Source: Leptolyngbya sp. SIOISBB (GTDB lineage: Bacteria; Cyanobacteriota; Cyanobacteriia; Phormidesmidales; Phormidesmidaceae). Taken from it: a stretch of 64,000 bases of DNA. Shown here one piece after another: positions 36,786 to 45,915 of the stretch; within the stretch, counting starts at the first letter, position 1, and the number at the start of each line of letters is the position of its first letter. The notes beneath the pieces were generated by a model, which saw nothing but the letters and a program-made list of their open reading frames with translations, did not search any database and had not been told where the DNA came from. A program made the translations under genes and the position numbers. Location of the stretch: NCBI GenBank assembly GCA_010671905.1, contig JAAHII010000001.1, positions 5,642,001 through 5,706,000 on the forward strand, written 5' to 3'.

Positions 36786-37436
36786 ATGGCACCTTTTATC
36801 GATCAAAGACAATATGCTCCGGCGACTGATCGCAATCGCGAATCTATCTGCACCGTCCTAAAAGAGAACTTACCAGCCACCGGTACTGCGCTAGAAATCG
36901 CCAGCGGTACGGGACAACATGCTGTATTCTTCGCTGAGCAGTTAGCACCTCGCACTTGGTTGCCGAGTGATCCCAACCCCATCGCGCGAGACAGTATTCG
37001 CAGTTGGCGGGCGATCGCGGCCCTCAACAATCTGCATGAGCCGCTAGAGCTAGATGTGACCCAATCTCAATGGCCCCAGGTCGTGATCGACTGGCAGCAG
37101 CAAATGGGCGAACCGGTTCCAGTGATTCGGGCGATCGTGAATATCAACATGATCCATATTTCACCGTGGGCAGCTTGTGAAGGTCTATTTTCGGGGGCCT
37201 CTCAACTCTTATCAACGGGCGATGTGCTCTATCTCTATGGGCCATTTAAGCGAGCAGGGCAGCATACCGCTCCCAGCAATGCCGCGTTCGATCAATCGCT
37301 GCAGCTCCAAAATTCCACTTGGGGAGTCCGCGACTTAGAGGCTGTTTGTGAGGTTGCCCAGTCAGCGGGATTTGCGCTCAGAGAGGTGATTCCCATGCCT
37401 GCGAATAATTTCTCTGTGGTATTTCACAAAGTGTAA
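36786..37436 (+). CDS. DUF938 SAM-dependent methyltransferase-like protein
   Basis: From the ATG at 36786 the protein has 216 residues, starting in the family manner with a QYAPATDRNRESI segment. The glycine-rich motif LEIASGTGQHAVFFAE (about 36-51) is motif I of class I methyltransferases. NINMIHISPW and YGPFKRAGQHTAPSN are DUF938 signatures. Substrate unknown. An ATG 45 bases upstream is a less likely start. Confidence 0.88.
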   Translation: MAPFIDQRQYAPATDRNRESICTVLKENLPATGTALEIASGTGQHAVFFAEQLAPRTWLPSDPNPIARDSIRSWRAIAALNNLHEPLELDVTQSQWPQVVIDWQQQMGEPVPVIRAIVNINMIHISPWAACEGLFSGASQLLSTGDVLYLYGPFKRAGQHTAPSNAAFDQSLQLQNSTWGVRDLEAVCEVAQSAGFALREVIPMPANNFSVVFHKV

Positions 37437-38308
37437 ATATCGAGAAAAGCAGCGTTCAGCCATGCGGTTCTCGCTGGCGACGACTTGAGCACGCTGAAAT
37501 ATTCTCGCTTGTCTGCGACCTAATCAATAACGTCAGTTCAAGTTAAGACCCAAGCCGGATATTTCCCCTCCCAGGAGGGGATTTGAGGCCCAATAGGCTG
37601 GTAAAAACGTTACTGACGTCTGAACCCGAACTCAGGTTCAATAGATGGACAAAGCAGCAGGTCTTCAACGTCGCTGGCTGCGACTCCGTTCAACCCGCTC
37701 AATCTTTGGGTATTGAGGAGACTGAGGGCTGAGCGCATGTGTCCATGCAATGATGTCAGACTTAGACGGAGCGATTATTTGGCCCAGCCTTACGAATTAG
37801 CAGCATTCAAGCTTTAATCAGCCATCGCGGATCAGATTTCCTTTGCCTAAAGGGGCTGACCGTTCCGCTCCAAAGAATAATTTCATCGCCGAATAGGGCT
37901 AGCAAAGTAAAGCGAGCTGTTGCCCACTGCTTAGAAACGATGTGCCAATGAGATGTGACAGCCAGGCAAGTTAACTCGTTCTGGGAACCTGGTGAAGACT
38001 ACTGACTGCGAGCAAACGAGCCGCTCCCAAGGTTGTTAATAGCTGAAAAGCGTGATGGTCAAAACGATCTCGCCTCTCTAGCCTGGCCCGCTCTGTCAAC
38101 CGATCTCACATCCACGCTGCGCCCCCATGCCAGAGAGTTCGGTGCCACAGTTCACGGATTTTTTACAGATGACGATCGCTCCTTGCCGCTGTAGCAACTG
38201 TCATATAGCACTGGCACACTACTGATTCGGCAGCGCTACAACAGTCTCACCGTCAGAGGAGACATCCTCCAGCGGCTAATCACTCGCTTCACCTTTTGGA
38301 GGAATTCC
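37437..38308. other. 870-base spacer with a CCCCTCC palindrome
   Basis: A hairpin CCCCTCC-CA-GGAGGGG lies at 37565-37580, followed by GAGGCCCAATAGGC. The same module recurs near 54032. No gene was recognised in the rest; an open plus-strand frame at about 38045-38190 has no start or family. Confidence 0.5.
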
Positions 38309-38791
38309 ATGAAAGCTCGTTTTATTTCCATTGCTGCCTTAGCGATCGCCGGTACTGTTGCCTTAGCTTCATCAGCCTCAGCTCAAACCCCTGCCACCGA
38401 CTATAACTATGTCGGCGTCGGCGTCGGTGCTGGAGAGTTGGGCGATAGCGACATCGGCTTTGCCGTGAATAGCAAATTCACCGTTAGCAACCAGGTTTCT
38501 GTACGCCCGGGTCTGATTACTGACTTCGACTTTTCCGATGATGGCCAAACCTCGTTCATGCTGCCTGTTACTTACGATTTCAACCCCATTACGCAAAATG
38601 GCAAGCTCTTGCCCTATGCGGGCGGCGGCGTGGCAGCCAGAACCGGCGATGACAGTGCCATCGCCCCATTGCTCACTGCCGGTGTTGACTATCGGGTAAC
38701 CGACAAAGTCACCGTCAACGGTGCCGTTAACTGGTCGATTTATGAAGATAGTGAAGTCAACGGTGTCGTTGGCGTCGGCTATACCTTTTAA
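38309..38791 (+). CDS. Small outer-membrane beta-barrel-like protein
   Basis: The signal peptide (1-25, SASA-Q) is followed by 135 residues of alternating beta pattern with Gly/Asp turns: YVGVGVGAGE, LLPYAGGGVAAR and a terminal aromatic, GVGYTF. This fits small porin/OmpW/opacity-type barrels ending in Phe. GGAGG before the ATG. Function probably structural or adhesion, not established. Confidence 0.75.
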   Translation: MKARFISIAALAIAGTVALASSASAQTPATDYNYVGVGVGAGELGDSDIGFAVNSKFTVSNQVSVRPGLITDFDFSDDGQTSFMLPVTYDFNPITQNGKLLPYAGGGVAARTGDDSAIAPLLTAGVDYRVTDKVTVNGAVNWSIYEDSEVNGVVGVGYTF

Positions 38792-38854
38792 GTTGGCCCA
38801 GTTGGCCATCAGCGATCGAGCTAACCTCAGAGGCTCACTATAAGTTACCCCTTG

Positions 38855-38883
38855 AGAGACGCAAGCCATTGCGTCTCTTTTTT
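38855..38883 (+). terminator. Intrinsic terminator after the beta-barrel gene
   Basis: Ten-base-pair stem (38855-38864 with 38869-38878), GCCA loop, then six T residues. Confidence 0.93.
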
Positions 38884-38996
38884 GGGATATGGCAAGGTAC
38901 TGATAGGTCTGAATGCTTCAATAGGCTGAAAGCCCTTCCCAGTAAGCTTTTTGATCCCAAACTCCGAATTCTGCTATAGCCTTGGTCTCAAGCTCC

Positions 38997-39028
38997 AAAA
39001 AAACAGCCTTCCAAAATATAGAAGGCTG
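38997..39028 (-). terminator. Intrinsic terminator of the metallophosphatase gene
   Basis: Eight-base-pair stem (39021-39028 with 39004-39011), nine-base loop, followed on the minus strand by seven T residues. Confidence 0.9.
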
Positions 39029-39113
39029 TCTCACAGAAGGAGTAGAGGGATGGAACTTAGGCGTTTCTTAAATTAGGCCAGCATTTCTTTGCTCATGAAG
39101 TTGACTGAGCCGT

Positions 39114-41243
39114 TCAGGCAAGACTATTGATGTTAAGAACAAAGTCGTTAAAGTCAAAGTCTGTCCAGTCCTCAAAGCGCCATTCATTCCCTTCCCGTTC
39201 GATACTGCTGATGCCAGTCACGCCATCATCGAGCGTGATTAGGTTGTGGATATTCCCATCTACCAGCAATGCTGGAGCATAGTAAGTGCCTCCGGTTAAC
39301 ACAATCGACTCGTCAGCGATCGCCCGGTTGGCGACAAAGAGTTCTAACTCGTCGATCAGGGCTGTACGAACGGCGTCTTCATAGCCGACATCGCCGGGTT
39401 TTAGACCGGCCACTGTGCCCTCAGCATCCGTTTCATAGAACTTGAGGATGTTGTCAAACGCTGCCTCCCGAGACAAGGTAAGTTCGGCTGTGACGTCGCC
39501 ATCAAAGCCAGTCAAGTCAACAATTTCGGTAAATGTAGGCTCACTCTCTGGGACAACCACCCCTTCAGCATTTGTGGTGATGACAATCTCGTCGCCATAG
39601 ACCCGACGTTCCGTATCAATCAACTCATAGTTCGAGTCGAGAACGGGGAAGCTGTAAACCGGCGTAAAAGTAATCTCCGCACCCCCATCAGGGCCATCAA
39701 GCCGTTCGAGGTTGACCTCTAGGTGACCGTAGTGTTTACCCCCGGCGATGATTTGAGGCACACCATCCACCTCTGCCCACAGCTCCGGTTCGTCTTGATC
39801 CGCAGTCCACTGGCTAAAGGGGTTGTAGTTTAAGAGCTCGCCCGTCTCATCAGTGCGTTGCCCGCGCATGCCATCACCCGCCACGCCCACGTCATAGTAA
39901 TAGACGCCGCTGCCGTCATTATCTTCATCGACAAAGCTGCGCTCAAACATCTCGCTGTGTCCAGAGAAGACCGCTGCAACCCCATATTCTTCAAACAGAG
40001 GATGGTACTGACGCATCGGCGTTCCCCCTTGTCCCGAAGAATTTTCGTGGTTCATGGGTAGACCATGGGTACCACTGGAGTAGGGAGCGTGGTGCCACTG
40101 AGCAAAGATGATTTGCCCAGACTCTCGGGCATCTTCAAGCTGCTCGATCACCCAATTCCATTGAGGGCTACCGGGGTTAAAGTCAGCTAAATCGGTGCCT
40201 CCCGCCGCTTCATATTCTTCGCGAGTGAAATTTTGTTGGGTATCGGTTCCCGGCTCGGTAAATTCCTGACCGCTAATTTGGGGTGGCTGTCCTTCGCCAC
40301 CGTAATTGTCGCGGCGGTCATCGGGTTCACCATTCGAACTGTCCAGGGTCAGAATCGTAATGGGGCCGTAATCAATGCGGTAATAATTATCTTGATGTTC
40401 CGGCGTCCCGTTCTCAGGTGCATCAAAGTAAACGTCGAACTTCTGACGACCAAACAAAGGTCCAAACCGCCCATCGTCATCAAAGCCGTAGCCGCCATTC
40501 AGGGCACCGAAGTTTTCCCAGTTGCCCAACGCCGGTAGCAGAGCATATTCTGAGAGGCCACTGTCGAATTCACCCGCGTTATGACGGAAGAATTCATCCC
40601 AACCAGGCTGATAGCCTCCCCCCTGCATCAAATCTCCTGGCATCACCAGAAAGTCAGGGTCGCGGCTGTTGATAATCTCCAGGTTTTCGCGATACCCTAC
40701 CGTTTCAGTCAGGGGATAGTTGAGGCGATCGCCTGCCACACCTAAGTTCTCAGCCCACAGGCTATCTTCCGTCGAAGGACGTGCTAAAGAATCGGCGTCT
40801 AAAGCACCTTGCTGCCAATCACGCTGACGAACCCGCCCCCGTGGCTCCGTTTCACTATCTGAAAGTGCAATAAAGCGAATCTCATCCCAGTCTTCAGCCG
40901 TCGGTGCGGTGGTGAAACTGGCTTCAAAAACCTCGTCTCCTACAGTGACGGTGTAGGTGTAGGTGCTATCAGGCGATAAACCGCTGACATCAACCGTGTG
41001 CTTGTAGTTCTCATCATCCAGCAACCAGGAACCTTGTTCTAACCCATCAATTTCTTGATTCAGTTCAGCATTGGTATAGCTGAGCAGCGGCTCAAAGGTT
41101 GGGGTCGTCGTGAATGTCAGGGGAGCATCTAATCCTGGTCCGGTAATGGATACCTCACCGGCAGCATTCGTTTCACCAAACCAGGTGATATAGATGCCAT
41201 CGCTAGAGGGTTGTTGCAAATACGGATTAACTCGGAATGACAT
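39114..41243 (-). CDS. Large metallophosphoesterase with purple-acid-phosphatase-like N-terminus and DUF4114-like C-terminus
   Basis: The ATG at 41243 has AGGAG upstream and gives 709 residues. An N-terminal fibronectin-like domain (YITWFGETNAAG...TYTYTVTVGD) precedes a calcineurin-like phosphatase. That fold has ALSDSE, VMPGDLMQGG, ALGNWENFG, the paired QWHHAPYSSG and SGHSEMFERS, all expected metal-binding segments. The last about 110 residues (YYAPALLVDG, FEDWTDFDFNDFVLNI) look like the calcium-binding DUF4114 tail. There is no signal peptide, so export by a type I system is possible. Likely phosphate scavenging; no Pho box was identified. Confidence 0.8.
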   Translation of the reverse strand: MSFRVNPYLQQPSSDGIYITWFGETNAAGEVSITGPGLDAPLTFTTTPTFEPLLSYTNAELNQEIDGLEQGSWLLDDENYKHTVDVSGLSPDSTYTYTVTVGDEVFEASFTTAPTAEDWDEIRFIALSDSETEPRGRVRQRDWQQGALDADSLARPSTEDSLWAENLGVAGDRLNYPLTETVGYRENLEIINSRDPDFLVMPGDLMQGGGYQPGWDEFFRHNAGEFDSGLSEYALLPALGNWENFGALNGGYGFDDDGRFGPLFGRQKFDVYFDAPENGTPEHQDNYYRIDYGPITILTLDSSNGEPDDRRDNYGGEGQPPQISGQEFTEPGTDTQQNFTREEYEAAGGTDLADFNPGSPQWNWVIEQLEDARESGQIIFAQWHHAPYSSGTHGLPMNHENSSGQGGTPMRQYHPLFEEYGVAAVFSGHSEMFERSFVDEDNDGSGVYYYDVGVAGDGMRGQRTDETGELLNYNPFSQWTADQDEPELWAEVDGVPQIIAGGKHYGHLEVNLERLDGPDGGAEITFTPVYSFPVLDSNYELIDTERRVYGDEIVITTNAEGVVVPESEPTFTEIVDLTGFDGDVTAELTLSREAAFDNILKFYETDAEGTVAGLKPGDVGYEDAVRTALIDELELFVANRAIADESIVLTGGTYYAPALLVDGNIHNLITLDDGVTGISSIEREGNEWRFEDWTDFDFNDFVLNINSLA

Positions 41244-42214
41244 AACTCGGGAGTCTCCTTCGATCGAATCAAACTTGGTGACAGAAATTATGGGGAATTT
41301 CAAAATCAGAAATCACGCCACACTTCTGAAAAAGGGCAGAACAATTCATCACGCTAGTTATCAGACTTAAAAAGCACTGTTCCTTGCTCGAAGTCGTAAT
41401 AAAAGCCAACTCAAAACAGAGGCCATTCAATCATCAGAAATCTTTTCCTTCGAGCGAAATAACTGCTATCCCATCAAAAAATATCAACCCCATTGACTAT
41501 TTTTTTGATCTTTCATGGAGATAGCTGCCAGGGAATTGGCTTGAAAAATCTAGGAAGCGTCATTGTTGGGAAGCAACGAATATGATCTTTTGATCTACTC
41601 TCTAATTTTGTTTTGGTTTCCACAGCAGAAGATACCATGCAGATAATATTAAAGAGGTTAAAAGTGGAATAAGAGAAGGGTAAAATTCCAATCCATCAGG
41701 CTTTGAATTAGCCTAAAAATGCCATAAAATCAACACGAATAACTTTTCCATGGTAATTAATCGCTGTAAACCCCCAGCTCTGCTGGGGGACTAGTAAAGT
41801 TTGACAGTTCCACAATGTTCGGAGTCGGAGCACCGAAAAGTCTCACAGGTTAACAACTTTATAAATTCAGATAGATCGGGATGTTTGCTTCTCGCCCAAT
41901 TGCCGCTTTGAGCGGCTTCTTTCAAGCCTCCGGCTTTGCCGGAGGTTGGTGACTTTTGGGGTATTTATCCAACAGCGAAGCAGCGCTAAAACTGTAACGA
42001 TGCGTTGTATTGATGAATCAAATGCCAAATCACTAAAATGTCCTACTCCCGTTTTTGGGTAAGTTTTTAGTGTCTGTATGCCGCAAATCCCCTCCGGTGG
42101 AGGGGTGCCCGCAGGGCGGGGTGGGTTTACCGCGTTTTGAATGCCAGGTTTGACCCACCCCTTAAGCCCCTCCACTGGAGGGGATGAGCTCCTAGCAAAC
42201 CCGATACGCTAAAC
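41244..42214. repeat. Repeat-rich spacer with several perfect hairpins
   Basis: Five palindromes occur within 420 bases: CCCCCAGC/GCTGGGGG (41771-41789), GCCGCT/AGCGGC (41902-41916), CCTCCGGC/GCCGGAGG (41927-41945), and two CCCCTCC-NNN-GGAGGGG copies (42089-42105 and 42167-42183). The last two flank inverted GGGGTGGGT/ACCCACCCC arms. The first 400 bases are AT-rich without a gene. This looks like a set of nonautonomous elements. Confidence 0.7.
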
Positions 42215-42397
42215 AAATACGTTTTTGGAGAAGGAGAAGGTCTTCTGGATCAACCTGGGCCCTCGCTGCTGTCAGGTGCCATTGAAGGGTTCAATGCGAT
42301 GGGCTTGACCACTGTCTTTACCAACCGCATGATGGCGTTGGCGCAGCAACACGATTTGATGTACCTCACAGAGCTGATCGCGATCTGGAATATTTAA
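42215..42397 (+). pseudogene. C-terminal remnant of an unknown gene
   Basis: An open frame of 60 codons ends with TAA at 42395 and encodes protein-like sequence (SLLSGAIEGFNAMGLTTVF, ALAQQHDLMYLTELIAIW). It has no start and its upstream side runs into the repeat element. It overlaps the 3' end of the WG-repeat gene by a few bases. Likely the tail of a gene truncated by rearrangement; family not recognised. Confidence 0.4.
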
Positions 42398-43492
42398 GGA
42401 GCTGTTAGGAACGTGCCTGCTGGTGTGATAAAGGCCCACCGCTGATCGATTTGCACTCGAGCTAACGATTCTAAAAAGGGACCCGCATTTTGAAACGTGG
42501 GTGCAATGACGATTTCTCCAGTTAGGTCAATGTAACCGTACTGCCCCCCCTTTTGGATCGCCGCGAAGCCCTCCGAAAAGTCGGCTGCGTAGGCAAAATC
42601 TCCTGTGATCGCAACTGTCCCAGTGCGGTCAATATAGACCCAGTTGCTGCCCTGCAAAACCACGGCGCGCCCCTCGGAAAAATCGGCTGCATAATCAAAT
42701 TCTGGCTCAATGACCCAGTCGCCTTGGGCATCAATAAAGCCCCACTTTTGCCCTTGACGCACCCGCGCTAATCCTTCCGAAAAGTTAAAAGCCCCGTCGA
42801 ACGTCAAGGGAATAGCAATGCTGCCATCAGGTGCAATGTAGCCATACTGACGATCGACTTTGACGACGGCGCGCGCTTCAGAAAACTGCCACGCATCTTT
42901 GAACTGTAGGGGAATGACGAGATTACCAGCCCGGTCAACATAGCCATACACCCCCCTCTTGTTTGACCACGGCTAGCCCTTCAGTAAAGCTTTCGGCTAG
43001 GGCAAATTCCGGCTCAATGACCCACTGACCTTGCGGATTGATGAAGCCATATTTATCGCCGCCTTGTACCGCCGCGAGTCCCTCAGAAAAAGCTTTAGCC
43101 TGCTTAAACTGCACCGCGATCGCCCAGTCACCGGACGGGTCAATATAGCCGTGATAATCTCCGGCCCGGGCCACCGCCAACTGCTCGGCAAAGGCTCCCG
43201 CCACTTCAACATTGGCATCCGCGATCGTCGTCACCCAATTACCAGCTGTATCGATATACCCCAACTGTTCGCCTTGGCGGACGGCAGCCGTGCCCTCAGC
43301 AAAATCAGTTGCGGTCTCAAACAAGAGCGGTTCTGGCATAACCTGAGCAGTCTCAATCACAGCGGGACTCATGAACTCTACCATCACCGCTGCTGGTGGG
43401 GCAGACTCTTGGGCAGCCGGTAAACTGCAACTCGCGATCGCGAGTACAAGACCATGGGAAAGTGCCTGCTGACCAGAGTATCGAAATGCCAT
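42394..43492 (-). pseudogene. WG-repeat lipoprotein with one frameshift
   Basis: The N-terminus has a signal peptide ending in a lipobox-like AIASC. At least seven WG (KWG) beta repeats follow, each like GYIDTAGNWV / KYGFINPQGQWVIEPEF / GYVDRAGNLVIPLQF. The frame breaks in a C6 run (42951-42956); five C residues would join the halves into about 365 residues. WG-repeat proteins are surface or periplasmic and of unclear function. Met at 43492 is the start; an IS end lies 23 bases upstream. Confidence 0.8.
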
Positions 43493-43514
43493 GCCGAGAG
43501 AATGTGTCTCCACC

Positions 43515-44657
43515 AGGACTTACGCATTGACAAATTCAACAAAACCATAATTTAAGCGGTCCTCCCCATCAGCGGTGATTGGAGGATGAACTGGCGAGCG
43601 ACCTCTTGATAGAGGTGACGTTGTAGCTCATACCAATTGCCTAACTGCTGGTGCCAGACTTGCAACTCCAACTCGACAAAGGCGCGCAGGGCGCAGAAGA
43701 TATGGGTGTGAATAGCTTCCTTTAAGCGCACCCGAAAGCGTTTGAGGGCACACAACTGTTTCCCGGCCCGGTGAAAACATTCAATGCCCCAGTGTTGGGT
43801 GTGCAATTGCTCAAAGTCAGCCGCAGCGGCTGCTTCTAGCGCCTCAGGGTCAGGCAAGTACAAAGCATAATACCGACACGATTCGTTTTTTGAAGCGCTG
43901 GCAAAAGACTTTGACTCGCCCGACTCCCTTAAGATAGACCAGCCTCCCAGCCTCGGGAATCTCCAGGGCTTCGACCCGTTGATAGGGCTGGTGAGGCGTC
44001 AACCGCACCAGTCGATTCTTGGCAACGCCGACTAAAAATCCCGTCTGGTCGTCTTTTGAGCACATTGAGATTGGCCTTGGCGGCATCCCAAGTATCGCTC
44101 GTGACGGCGCGAGGACGCAGCCCCCACGGCCCCACCTCCTGCCACATTTCCTGAAAGTATTGGTTTTTAGTTTTCCCCTCCGCTTTGTCATAAAGCCGGT
44201 AGTTAATCGGCACTCGCAAGCCATTGAGGCTGGTGTAGTAAAGTGTGACCAGTGAAAGTCCCAGCACCGGCTGGGCGGCTTTACTGCTCCAGAAATAGCC
44301 CAACAGAGCGGTCGCTTTTCGCTGCGCATAAGGCTTTTCCAGCACGGTATCGTCCACGCTCACAACACCGCCGACTAAGTCAATCCAGCCTTGAGAGACT
44401 AACTCGTCCAACAGATCCTTCGGCTCGTAGCGCTCTCGGCACAGAAAGCGATTGACGCTGTCGTGGGACACCGTTTTGAGGATCTCAGCCAGTTCGCAAC
44501 AGCCGGAACCTTGCGGTTGGGCTAGCAGATAGCGGACGTAGAGGTTGAGCGTGCAGTGCGCCGTGGAAGGTTTGGTCAGAATCCGCAACGGAATAGGTTA
44601 TTCAACATCTTTGATTTTCAACCCATACATGCATTCTGCTGTCAATGCGTAACTCCT
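43515..44657 (-). mobile_element. 1143-bp insertion sequence of IS4/IS701-like type
   Basis: Terminal inverted repeats of 18 bp (43515-43532 and 44640-44657) match at 17 positions: AGGACTTACGCATTGACA at the left and AGGAGTTACGCATTGACA (as complement) at the right. They enclose one transposase gene. I could not identify a target-site duplication in the flanks. The left end lies 23 bases before the WG-repeat start codon. Confidence 0.85.
43552..44588 (-). pseudogene. DDE transposase (IS4/IS701-like) with two frameshifts
   Basis: Three frames assemble into about 345 residues. The catalytic triad is visible: Asp in SVDDTVLEKPYA, Asp in VTSDTWDAAKAN, and Glu in HWGIECFHRAGKQ, whose E-x6-K spacing matches the YREK motif of the IS4 group. 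Frame changes are at a T4 run (44054-44057) and a T6 run (43886-43891) on the plus strand; one base fewer in each restores the frame. Either inactivated, or intact with base-call errors. Confidence 0.8.
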
Positions 44658-44849
44658 GTCCACATTCGAATGCTGCTGTTATCAACTTGACAGGAGAAAA
44701 TTGGCGGCGGGGCAATCCGTCACAATTTGGGCCAATCCGTCATACTTCGCAGCAATCTACGCTAAGACTGGGCTGTCGCTCGCTGAGCCACCCCTTCGTC
44801 AAACTTGCTTTACCCAGGTTGGGGCAGGAGGTTCTGCGGCAAAGCGACT

Positions 44850-45461
44850 CTATCGAGAATGATCAATTTCTACTCCATCCGAGGCTCCCGGCACACACTC
44901 GTAGCGGTAGTCGCCGTAGCGAATTTCCGCACCACACAGGATGGCTCCTTCAAAATTGACACTGACCAAAACCGCATTACTCAAATCAGCCCCAATCATG
45001 AGGGCATTGACAAATTGAGTTTTTTCTACAAAAGCATTGCCAAACCGCGTGCCATATAGCGAGGCATCGGTAAAGTCGGCTCGGTACACAATGCTCTGGT
45101 CAAGTTGAGCAGAATTGAAGTTAGCGGCGATCGCCGACACTGATGACAGATAAGCCCCTTGCAGATTCGCTCCACTCAAGTCCGCATTGTCAAGGTTAGC
45201 CTGATAGAAGTTGGCATCCGTCAAGTCAGCTTGCTCTAAGTTGGCACCACTCAAATCGAGCCGCCGGAGATCTGCGCCTGAAAGGTCACAGCGAGGGCAG
45301 GAGCCCGTCTGCAGCAATTGGGCAAAGGCGTCGGCTTCCGAAGCTAGACTGGGGGACGCTAAAGCCCAGCCGCCCAGCATAGACAGCGCTAAGGCGGCGT
45401 AAACGGGGGCAAGAGGAGACGGGCGATCGCTAAACATCATCGACATTATCCTGCGACTCAT
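44850..45461 (-). CDS. Exported pentapeptide-repeat protein
   Basis: From Met at 45461 the protein has 203 residues. A signal peptide (about 15-42, ending SLAS) is followed by a short region with a CPRC pair. A right-handed beta-helix of about 20 A(D/N)LXX pentapeptides comes next (CDLSGADLRRLDLSGANLEQ and onward). The C-terminal 20 residues contain two more Cys. It resembles thylakoid-lumen pentapeptide proteins. Function unknown. Confidence 0.85.
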   Translation of the reverse strand: MSRRIMSMMFSDRPSPLAPVYAALALSMLGGWALASPSLASEADAFAQLLQTGSCPRCDLSGADLRRLDLSGANLEQADLTDANFYQANLDNADLSGANLQGAYLSSVSAIAANFNSAQLDQSIVYRADFTDASLYGTRFGNAFVEKTQFVNALMIGADLSNAVLVSVNFEGAILCGAEIRYGDYRYECVPGASDGVEIDHSR

Positions 45462-45915
45462 GAATGATTTGAGGGAAATGGGTAGCACCATCACTAGGGC
45501 ATCCAGTATGGTTCCATTCCACTGCAAAGTTTAGGGCAATGGAATTTAGCTTGTCCCAGCATTGAGGATGCCCAGAATGATGAGGGACTCAATCGCCATA
45601 TCCATAGCACGGCCAAGAATCCTTATCCGCACGAAATTAGCCGCACCTCCCCGCCGAAACTATTCGGCCAACAGAGACTTGATCCGGAAGGAATTTCCTA
45701 AATATTTTGGAAGAGATCGGCCATCCAGCAGTGGATTGATCGCATAATAGCGATGCTCTGAGTCCAGTAGACCAGGTTAATCAAGGTTCTGAGTGTTGAC
45801 TTTTTCTCCACCCGGCATTGATGAGAGCTACCACATTTAGACAATCTACGCTCTCAGAGGGCACTCAAAAATACGAAAAATCGTCTCTACAGCTATGAGA
45901 TACAACGGGTAAATT
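45462..45915. other. 450-base spacer between divergent genes
   Basis: Carries the promoters of the pentapeptide and SLH genes. No gene, repeat or hairpin of note was seen. Confidence 0.4.

Noticed and set aside
43552-44588. Programmed frameshifting to explain the broken IS transposase
   Set aside because: Both joins require a +1 step at plain A runs (three- and five-base restored runs), not the usual -1 slippery heptamer of insertion sequences, and identical homopolymer breaks occur in ordinary host genes nearby.
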